Assembly: GCA_025363695.1 (NCBI GenBank)
Contig: JANYDI010000163.1
Span: 1 to 9,416 of the forward strand
Source: Opitutia bacterium
GTDB taxonomy: Bacteria; Verrucomicrobiota; Verrucomicrobiia; Opitutales; JANYDI01
Length of the DNA stretch: 9,416 nucleotides
Direction of reading: 5' to 3'
Shown here one piece after another: positions 1 through 4,570 of this stretch (position 1 is its first letter; each line of letters opens with the position of its first letter). The notes beneath the pieces were generated by a model. The model was not told the DNA's origin. It saw only the letters and a program-made list of their open reading frames with translations, and did not search any database. The position numbers and the translations under genes were made by a program.

Positions 1-190
1 CCCCACAGATCGCGAAGCGATCCGGGGGTATTTTATGAATTGCTTTGAGCCGGTTTTAGGGGAGGCATTGGGGGTTCGGACAAGGAAGGGAAGTGCGTAG
101 CGCACTACGGTGCGTGAGTCACTTCCATGACGCCGTCCCAAGCCCCAATGCCCCCCTAAAACCATCCTAAGGGGAGCAAGCGCCCTCTGG
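1..190 (+). repeat. Composite palindromic repeat C-D-A' (left end cut by window)
   Basis: Three modules that recur elsewhere in the window are seen. Module C holds a GATC-type hairpin at 8-22 (stem GATCGC, loop GAA). Module D is a large hairpin with arms at 52-73 and 143-163 that pair apart from one bulged A; its inner core at 81-126 matches the other two D copies exactly. A weak A-type hairpin follows at about 170-187. Modules A and B expected before C would lie outside the window. No coding frame is credible here. Confidence 0.85.
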
Positions 191-227
191 GCCTTTCACT
201 TTTCTTCACTTAAAAACAAAAAAGTGC

Positions 228-255
228 TTGATTTTTTTTAAAAAGCGCCTACGCT
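228..255 (+). promoter_or_regulatory. Candidate promoter for tRNA-Val/hemC
   Basis: TTGATT at 228-233 resembles a -35 box, and TACGCT at 250-255, 16 bases later, is a weak -10 box (first, second and last bases match TATAAT). Transcription would start near 261, a few bases before the mature tRNA end. The region 190-267 is otherwise AT-rich and empty. The layout is right but the -10 is poor, so this is inference. Confidence 0.35.
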
Positions 256-267
256 GCTGTTTTTCCT

Positions 268-344
268 GGACGGCTAGCTCAGTTGGTTAGAGCACTTGGT
301 TTACACCCAGGGGGTCGTGGGTTCGAGCCCCTCGCCGTCCACCA
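268..344 (+). tRNA. tRNA-Val (anticodon UAC)
   Basis: A full cloverleaf can be drawn. The acceptor stem GGACGGC (268-274) pairs with GCCGTCC (334-340). The D stem GCTC/GAGC is at 277-280 and 290-293. The anticodon arm at 295-311 has loop TTTACAC, giving anticodon UAC (valine). The T arm at 317-333 carries TTCGAGC and one U-U mismatch in its stem. The discriminator is A341 and CCA is encoded at 342-344. hemC begins only seven bases after the CCA, so the two are probably transcribed together and the tRNA would be cut out of the hemC leader. Confidence 0.95.
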
Positions 345-351
345 TTTTAGA

Positions 352-1242
352 ATGTCCTTTATTACTACCAGGAGGAGTCCGTTGGCGAGGGTCCAGGCTC
401 AATGGGCTCGCGACTACCTTTTGGAAAAAGGCTTTGCAGAAGCCTTAGACTTCCTGCCTTTGACCACGACGGGAGACAAGCAGGCAGCCTTGGAGCAAAA
501 GGGCGGTAAGGGCTTGTTTACCAAGGAGTTAGAGCTGGCGCTGCTGGATGGCCGGGCCTGTGTGGCCGTACACAGCGCCAAGGATGTCCCGACCGAAATG
601 GATGCGCGCTTGTGCATCGCAGCGTATCTGCCAAAAGCTTGTGCGCAAGATATTCTCATATATTCAGAAGCGTTAAACCTTCCCGTTTTACCCGACGCAA
701 GCGCCGTTTTGGCAAGCTTAGCGCAGCAGCCCGGCCTTGTTTTGGCCACTGGCAGCCCTCGACGACGCGAGCAACTGCGCCTGCATTTGCCGCACTTGGC
801 AGGGTTTGAGGAACTACGCGGGAACGTGGCTACGCGTCTAACGCATATCACGAAAAATCCTCATCAGCTGACCCTATTGGCCGCAGCTGGCCTCGAGCGT
901 CTGGGTTATTCCGGAAGCGCTCCCACCCCAGGCCTGCGTGGTATGGCTTTGCCCATAAACGCCATGGTGCCAGCCGCTGGCCAAGGCGCCATAGCCTTGC
1001 AGTGCCGGGCGGAGGATTATGATCGATTTAACGTTTTTACCCACGCGCCCACGCACTTGGCTGTAACGCTGGAGCGCCGGCTCCTGCAGCTCCTAGGCGG
1101 CGGTTGCCATAGCGCCCTGGGGGTTCATTATGCAGACGGAAGCCTTTGGGTCTTTCACCCCAAAATAGGCGTTCGGGAGTATGCTGTGAGTTCAGAAAAT
1201 CAGGAGAAAACCTTAGAAGCTATTGCGAAAAATCTATCATGA
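352..1242 (+). CDS. hemC: Hydroxymethylbilane synthase (porphobilinogen deaminase)
   Basis: Cytosolic enzyme that joins four porphobilinogen molecules into hydroxymethylbilane, the third common step of tetrapyrrole synthesis. The 296-residue product is close to the usual length. Family features are visible in order: TTRRSPLA near the N-terminus, KGLFTKELE (53-61), HSAKDVP with the catalytic aspartate D78, TGSPRRR (133-139), RGNVATRL (156-163) and GGGCH, in which C252 is the expected attachment site of the dipyrromethane cofactor. The frame stays open upstream into the tRNA gene, but ATG 352 gives the family N-terminus. No Shine-Dalgarno motif fits in the 7-nt gap after the tRNA, so translation may be leaderless or may use the unprocessed transcript. 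It overlaps hemD by ATGA. Identification is firm. Confidence 0.96.
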   Translation: MSFITTRRSPLARVQAQWARDYLLEKGFAEALDFLPLTTTGDKQAALEQKGGKGLFTKELELALLDGRACVAVHSAKDVPTEMDARLCIAAYLPKACAQDILIYSEALNLPVLPDASAVLASLAQQPGLVLATGSPRRREQLRLHLPHLAGFEELRGNVATRLTHITKNPHQLTLLAAAGLERLGYSGSAPTPGLRGMALPINAMVPAAGQGAIALQCRAEDYDRFNVFTHAPTHLAVTLERRLLQLLGGGCHSALGVHYADGSLWVFHPKIGVREYAVSSENQEKTLEAIAKNLS

Positions 1243-1988
1243 AACGCATCGTCTTAACGCGTCCCAAGCCCCATAACGACGTCCTTGCCCACAGCCTGGG
1301 AGCCAAGGGACTTGCTGTCCTTGAATTGCCGCTGATAGAAGTCCGCTACGACGCGCAAGCTCAAGTCCTTCAGGATGTTTTTGAAACCCTTGGAGAATAC
1401 CAATGGCTCATTTTCACCAGTGCCCATGGCGTTGAGGCGTTTTTTCATTATTTTTTTCAACATTTTAAAGACATCCGCTGTCTAGGCCTATTGTCGATTG
1501 CCTGCGTAGGCCAAGCAACGGCCGATGCGCTGCGCACCTGGCATTTACAGCCGGATTTCGTACCCAAAACCGCAACCGCCCATGCCCTGGGTGTTGAGCT
1601 CATAGAGCAAGAAAGCCTCGAGCATGCTGCCATCCTCATTGTCCAAGGGAATCGCAATAGCCCAGAGCTGGCCAAAATGCTCGAAGACGTTGGTCTGGCC
1701 ATTGTGGATACGCTCCCAGCTTACACCACCGAACCACGTTACTTGCAGGACACCCCCGAAGCCGCTGACTTCCTCACCCACGGCGCCCACTCCATGGTCT
1801 TTTGCAGCCCCTCCAGCGTCGAGGCCTTCGTAAAGCTCTCCCTGCACCCAGGCGCCCAGTTCCCCTACTTCGTCAGCATAGGCCCCAGCACCTCTCAGGC
1901 CCTCAAGGATCACCAGCTCCCCATCCACGCTCAAGCAAAGACGCCCTCGTCCGAGGCTCTTCATGAAGCAATTTTGGAAGTGTTGTGA
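1239..1988 (+). CDS. hemD: Uroporphyrinogen-III synthase
   Basis: Cytosolic enzyme that closes hydroxymethylbilane into uroporphyrinogen III while inverting ring D, acting directly on the HemC product. The 249-residue protein has the two-lobed family pattern: LTRP (6-9), FTSAHGV (59-65), CVGQATADAL (89-98) and TATAHALG (111-118) in the first part, then IVQGNRN (134-140), CSPSSVEAF (189-197) and IGPSTSQAL (214-222). Sequence conservation in this family is low, so the call rests on these short motifs, on length, and on position directly after hemC. Its ATG overlaps the hemC TGA (ATGA), indicating translational coupling. The end of the gene is C-rich on the coding strand, unlike ispD next door. 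A palindromic repeat begins about five bases after the stop. Confidence 0.92.
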   Translation: MKRIVLTRPKPHNDVLAHSLGAKGLAVLELPLIEVRYDAQAQVLQDVFETLGEYQWLIFTSAHGVEAFFHYFFQHFKDIRCLGLLSIACVGQATADALRTWHLQPDFVPKTATAHALGVELIEQESLEHAAILIVQGNRNSPELAKMLEDVGLAIVDTLPAYTTEPRYLQDTPEAADFLTHGAHSMVFCSPSSVEAFVKLSLHPGAQFPYFVSIGPSTSQALKDHQLPIHAQAKTPSSEALHEAILEVL

Positions 1989-1992
1989 AAAG

Positions 1993-2302
1993 TATAGGGC
2001 CAAGGGGAGCTCGCTCCCCTTGGATCCCCTTTCCGATGGGCGATTTTCAAAAATGCGATGCATTTTTAAAAATCGCCCATCGGGATAGGCTATACAAGGC
2101 GCCCCACAGATCGCGAAGCGATCCGGGTGTATTCTTATGAATTGCTTCAACCCGGTTTGAGGGGTGCATTAGGGCTTCAGGCAAGGAAGGGAAGTGCGTA
2201 GCGCACTACGGTGCGTGAGTCACTTCCATTCCGAAGCATCAAGCCCTAATGCGCCCCTCAAACCACCCTAAGGGGCGCGAGCGCCCCCTCGGCCCTTTTA
2301 TA
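1993..2302 (+). repeat. Composite palindromic element A-B-C-D-A'
   Basis: This element fills almost the whole hemD-ispD gap. In order: hairpin A (2000-2023, 10-bp stem, CTCG loop); hairpin B (2033-2083, 15-bp outer stem and 8-bp inner stem); module C with GATC hairpin 2109-2123; hairpin D (2154-2264); and an inverted A-type hairpin (about 2269-2296). The ends resemble short terminal inverted repeats: TATAGGGCC on the left and GGCCCTTTTATA on the right. It looks like a MITE-style or REP-style non-autonomous element. There is no T-run after hairpin A, so an intrinsic terminator role is unproven. Confidence 0.85.
2154..2264 (+). repeat. Module D long hairpin, copy 2
   Basis: The 24-nt arms at 2154-2177 and 2241-2264 pair throughout with one G-T wobble. 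Inside, GGAAGTG (2190-2196) can pair with CACTTCC (2221-2227), and CGTAG/CTACG forms a small hairpin at 2197-2210. The inner core at 2182-2227 is identical to copy 1 (81-126) and to the inverted copy 3 (about 7324-7369), whereas the arms differ between copies and stay paired. Confidence 0.85.
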
Positions 2303-2313
2303 GCTACACTCGT

Positions 2314-3000
2314 ATGAAAAAAACGGCCCAAACAGCACTTCTACTCCTCGCAGCTGGGCAATCGCTACGCATGCAAGGTACGGACAAAACCGCCTTGTTG
2401 CTGCTGGGGCGGCCGGTGTTTTTGCATAGCTTGGAGGCTTTTGAAGGGCTTGTGGACTGCGTGGTGGGGGTGGTGGGTTCGCAGGAGCAGCGGCAGTACT
2501 TGGCGGAATATGTAAAGGATAAAGGGATTTATTGGGCCTATGGGGGTCCGCGGCGGCAGGATTCGGTGCTCAATGGTTTGCGGGCCTTGCCTAGGGATGT
2601 TGAAAGGGTTTTGGTACATGATGCTGCGCGTCCTTTGGTGCGACCTGAGGCGATTGCGGCGCTTTTGGAAGCGCTGTCGCACAGCCCGGCTGCTTGCCTG
2701 GCGGCAGCGGTAACGGATAGCCTTGTTTGGGCACAGGACGGATACATGCAGGGGCCTTTAGAGCGTCACCGTGTTTGGGCTACGCAGACCCCGCAAGGCG
2801 CGCAACGTCAGGCTTTGGAGGCGGCCTTGGAAGCTTTTTCCCAAAATACATTTACGGATGAAGCGGCTGCCTTGTACGCTGCTGGACATAAAGTCAGCTT
2901 GGTTCCGAACCCCTATCCTAACCCCAAAATCACCTATCCCGCTGATATAGCGATGATTGAATCCCTATTAACGCGGCTTGACAGGCACAAATCTAGGTGA
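2314..3000 (+). CDS. ispD: 2-C-methyl-D-erythritol 4-phosphate cytidylyltransferase (IspD-like)
   Basis: Probable MEP-pathway enzyme joining CTP to methylerythritol phosphate to give CDP-methylerythritol, in the cytosol. The 228-residue product has the IspD order of motifs: LLLAAGQSLRM (10-20), K25, GGPRRQDSVLNGL (77-89), VHDAARPLV (101-109), WATQTPQG (155-162), TDEAAAL (181-187) and NPKITYPADI (203-212). It is divergent. The nucleotide-binding loop reads AAGQSLRM where AAGxGxRM is usual, and the position of E. coli Thr140 appears to be Pro148. R19, K25 and K205 match E. coli R20, K27 and K213. ispF is not adjacent. The coding strand is strongly G-rich, in contrast to hemD. A less likely alternative is another nucleotidyltransferase of the same fold. 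ATG 2314 has no clear ribosome-binding site. Confidence 0.88.
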   Translation: MKKTAQTALLLLAAGQSLRMQGTDKTALLLLGRPVFLHSLEAFEGLVDCVVGVVGSQEQRQYLAEYVKDKGIYWAYGGPRRQDSVLNGLRALPRDVERVLVHDAARPLVRPEAIAALLEALSHSPAACLAAAVTDSLVWAQDGYMQGPLERHRVWATQTPQGAQRQALEAALEAFSQNTFTDEAAALYAAGHKVSLVPNPYPNPKITYPADIAMIESLLTRLDRHKSR

Positions 3001-3006
3001 TAGGGT
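2978..3006 (+). promoter_or_regulatory. Candidate promoter inside the ispD 3' end, driving the downstream RNA
   Basis: A perfect TTGACA (2978-2983) is followed after 17 bases by TAGGGT (3001-3006), a weak -10. A start near 3012 would produce the structured RNA described next but would leave the outermost predicted pairing outside the transcript. The same style, a good -35 with a TAnnnT -10, is seen before the tRNA. Inference only. Confidence 0.35.
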
Positions 3007-3180
3007 AAGCGCTTGTGGAGGTTCCTGCCTATTGCGGTGACTCAAGCGCCCTTATCCTGATTTCTGTTATTACGGGAGCTTGCCCCTATGTTGCCGCCGT
3101 CAGGCCACCTTGAGTGGAAGACCGAAAGCTGCAAGGAAAGCACCCACCTGATGCTTAGAGGAATAAGAGCGACCCTATAC
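3000..3180 (+). ncRNA. ssrS: Structured small RNA, probable 6S RNA
   Basis: About 180 bases of unique, GC-balanced sequence with no credible frame, the usual 6S length. Long-range pairs nest properly: ATAGGGT (3000-3006) with ACCCTAT (3172-3178), CGCTT (3010-3014) with GAGCG (3167-3171), ACTCAAG (3040-3046) with CTTGAGT (3109-3115), and CCTGA (3056-3060) with TCAGG (3100-3104). This gives a closing stem, a broad internal bubble and an apical stem as in 6S RNA, which binds the sigma-70 RNA polymerase by mimicking an open promoter. GGAAGACCGAAAG and CACCCACCTG also resemble 6S sequences as I remember them. Exact ends are uncertain, and the name rests on shape, length and partial motifs rather than a search. 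Another regulatory RNA or a leader for the next gene remains possible. Confidence 0.55.
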
Positions 3181-3376
3181 CCTTTGGGTGGTGCCTCCCT
3201 ATTGGTTACGTGGCTTTTTTAATTTAAAAATATAACATTATCATTAAGATTGCTTTAAAAAGATTTTTAAAAAAAATAAGCATTTATACTAGATTTTTCT
3301 TTCCAAAATTCCTGAAATATGCCATAACAAGAAATATCACTTATTATTGTGGGATAACAGAGAAGAAAAATCGATT
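3181..3376 (+). other. AT-rich leader between the RNA gene and the fur-like gene
   Basis: A short hairpin (ACCC-TTT-GGGT, 3179-3189) and a run of six T at 3215-3220 could end the upstream RNA, but I find no good stem directly before the T-run. ATTATCATT at 3237-3245 reads AATGATAAT on the other strand, the core of the classical Fur box, with poor flanks. TATACT at 3285-3290 is a plausible -10 box without a good -35. The AGAAG motif about 12 bases before ATG 3377 is the likely ribosome-binding site. Confidence 0.3.
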
Positions 3377-3784
3377 ATGAGTAACGAAAAAGTAAAATCA
3401 AAACGTGATACGCGCCAACGTGAGGCCATCAGTAAGGCTTTCGAAAACAGTGGCCGTCCCTTGAGCCCCAAAGAGCTGCTTGAGATCGCTTCCCAATGGG
3501 TGCCTAATATTGGCATTGCAACGATTTATAGAAATATCAAAATTATGGTCAACGAGGAATCCTTGGTCTCGATTCCTATTCCTGCAGGTCCACCCCGTTA
3601 CTACTTGCCTGGCCGTTCTTATAAAGCCATTTTTATCTGCGAAAAGACCGACAGGACCTTCTTCCTAGACGATGCCCACATCAGCTTCTCCACGCCCGAG
3701 AGCGTCGATGGCCTGCAAATCAAGTCCGCTTCGCTCTTTTACCACGGCGTAGCGCCTGTTAAGCGCAAAGCGGGCCGAAACTAA
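3377..3784 (+). CDS. Fur-family winged-helix regulator lacking canonical metal ligands
   Basis: A 135-residue protein. Its first 75 or so residues are a clear Fur-type DNA-binding domain: TRQREAI, RPLSPKELLEIA, VPNIGIATIYRNIK (42-55, recognition helix) and IPAGPPRYY. The C-terminal half keeps the spacing of the Fur dimerisation domain but not its metal sites. Where relatives carry a His cluster there is GRSYKAIFIC, the first CxxC is reduced to one Cys (C88, CEKTD), and the last CxxC-like segment reads HGVAPVKRK. It therefore probably still binds DNA but not in response to zinc or iron in the usual way. The open frame extends back to a TTG at 3347, but ATG 3377 has the better ribosome-binding site and the family N-terminus. 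It could be a divergent Fur, Zur or PerR; the metal cannot be assigned. A palindromic A-B-C repeat follows the stop by three bases. Confidence 0.85.
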   Translation: MSNEKVKSKRDTRQREAISKAFENSGRPLSPKELLEIASQWVPNIGIATIYRNIKIMVNEESLVSIPIPAGPPRYYLPGRSYKAIFICEKTDRTFFLDDAHISFSTPESVDGLQIKSASLFYHGVAPVKRKAGRN

Positions 3785-3787
3785 GGG

Positions 3788-3921
3788 CTAAGGGGCGCTA
3801 GCGCCCCTTAGGATCCCCTACAGGGTGCGATTTTTAAAAATGCTGCGCATTTTATAAAAATCGCACCCTGGGAGGTGGATACTAAGCCCCCCACAGATCG
3901 CGAAGCGATCCGGGTGTATTT
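3788..3921 (+). repeat. Palindromic modules A-B-C after the fur-like gene
   Basis: A is a perfect 24-base palindrome (3788-3811). B is a 50-base hairpin (3821-3870) with a 15-bp outer stem and an inner AAAAATGC stem. C carries the GATCGC-GAA-GCGATC hairpin (3896-3910). The stem of B differs from the hemD copy on both arms and still pairs. Instead of module D, the X-type repeats follow. Confidence 0.85.
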
Positions 3922-3960
3922 TTCTGGTATTCTAAATTATTTTATTAAAGCCACAAAATG

Positions 3961-4046
3961 AGAGCCCTGTAGGGGCGATTCATATAATAAATCTTATAAA
4001 TTTTACAATAAATCCCCTTTGTTATGAATCGCCCCTGTAGGGCTCT
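3961..4046 (+). repeat. X-type palindrome, single layer (X1)
   Basis: Inverted arms at 3961-3983 and 4024-4046 (23 nt, mismatched only at the two central bases of the CCCTGTAGGG motif) flank a 40-base AT-rich loop. The arm begins AGAGCCCTGTAGGGGCGATT and is the same unit as the innermost layer of X2, X3 and X4. The AT-rich flank at about 3932-3958 resembles the reverse complement of the conserved flank downstream of X3. No gene is present. Confidence 0.85.
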
Positions 4047-4147
4047 AAATCTTTTTTCCATGCCTAACCCAGGGCTAGGGTGTTAATTCTGATGGTATTT
4101 TTGCCTTTAAAAATCACATACATCTAAGTTTATCATCAAAACACACT

Positions 4148-4348
4148 TAAGGAGGCCTGAAGGGCCGGCATATCGTAGCCCAGGGCGTGAGCCCTGGGTT
4201 TGCGATAAAAAAGATTTAGAGCCCTACAGGGGCGACACTCCTATTCAAATTTTTAGTGCCGCCCTTACAGGGCTCCGGTTTGTTTTTCATATCAAACCCA
4301 GGGCTCACGCCCTGGGCTACGTATCTGCCGGCCCTTCAGGCCTCCTTA
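4148..4348 (+). repeat. X-type nested mirror palindrome (X2), REP/BIME-like
   Basis: Outer arms at 4148-4201 and 4294-4348 are near-perfect inverted repeats of about 54 bp. Each arm holds a GGCC-TGAAG-GGCC hairpin and then GTAG (4175-4178) followed by the hairpin CCCAGGGC-GTGA-GCCCTGGG. A second inverted pair lies inside (4219-4239 with 4255-4275). GTAG at the foot of a hairpin and head-to-head pairing are hallmarks of REP/BIME sequences moved by RAYT Y1 transposases, which is why I compare it to them; no such transposase is in the window. Confidence 0.85.
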
Positions 4349-4388
4349 AATGTGGTTTGTTGTTAAATAACTATTTATTAACCCTAAC
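4349..4388 (+). repeat. Conserved AT-rich flank of X repeats
   Basis: This stretch (containing GTGGTTTGTT, TTAAATAA and AACCCTAA) recurs with few changes at 9184-9222 directly downstream of X3. Degenerate inverted versions lie left of X1 (about 3932-3958) and left of X3 (about 8856-8903), so the true repeat unit appears to extend beyond the GC-rich palindrome. Confidence 0.65.
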
Positions 4389-4412
4389 AAAAATGCCTAA
4401 AAAATGTGGCTT

Positions 4413-4538
4413 CGATCGCTTTGCGATCTGTGGGGTGCCTTAGTATCACCCTCCTCGATAGCGATTTATCTAAAATGCGCTAGCATTTTAATAAATCGCT
4501 ATCGAAAGGGGATCCTAAGGGGCGCAAGCGCCCCTTGG
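4413..4538 (-). repeat. Palindromic modules A-B-C after cheA (minus strand)
   Basis: Read from cheA, the order is A (4515-4538, CAAG loop), B (4455-4505, 51 bases, outer stem TCGATAGCGATTTA) and C (GATC hairpin 4414-4428). It mirrors the set after the fur-like gene, so the two convergent genes have matching caps. B is almost identical to the copy at 7469-7519 but has a different stem from the hemD and fur copies. A short open frame across this region is accidental. Confidence 0.85.
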
Positions 4539-4570
4539 CCTTTAGCTTACCGTTTCTCCCTTCCTTTCCC

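Noticed and set aside
52..163. Integron attC site
   Set aside because: The long folded hairpin is reminiscent, but there are no paired core sites, no integrase and no cassette-like gene arrangement.
283..351. N-terminal extension of hemC starting inside the tRNA gene
   Set aside because: The extra residues are translated tRNA sequence; ATG 352 gives the normal family N-terminus.
2000..2023. Hairpin A as an ordinary Rho-independent terminator
   Set aside because: No T-run follows the stem, and a copy at 7529-7552 lies between divergent genes where no transcript needs ending. Kept as a repeat; a 3'-end role is not excluded.
1545..2150. 201-codon minus-strand open frame opposite hemD
   Set aside because: It lies mostly antisense to hemD, runs into palindromic repeats and shows no recognisable domain.
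3000..3180. Cobalamin or other known riboswitch for the fur-like gene
   Set aside because: I see no B12 box or other known aptamer core, and about 200 bases separate it from the start codon; 6S-like folding fits better.
3190..3220. Intrinsic terminator before the T-run at 3215-3220
   Set aside because: No stable stem directly precedes the T-run; only three or four pairs can be drawn.
3961..4348. CRISPR array
   Set aside because: Repeats are inverted rather than direct, irregularly spaced, and have no unique spacers of constant length; no cas genes.
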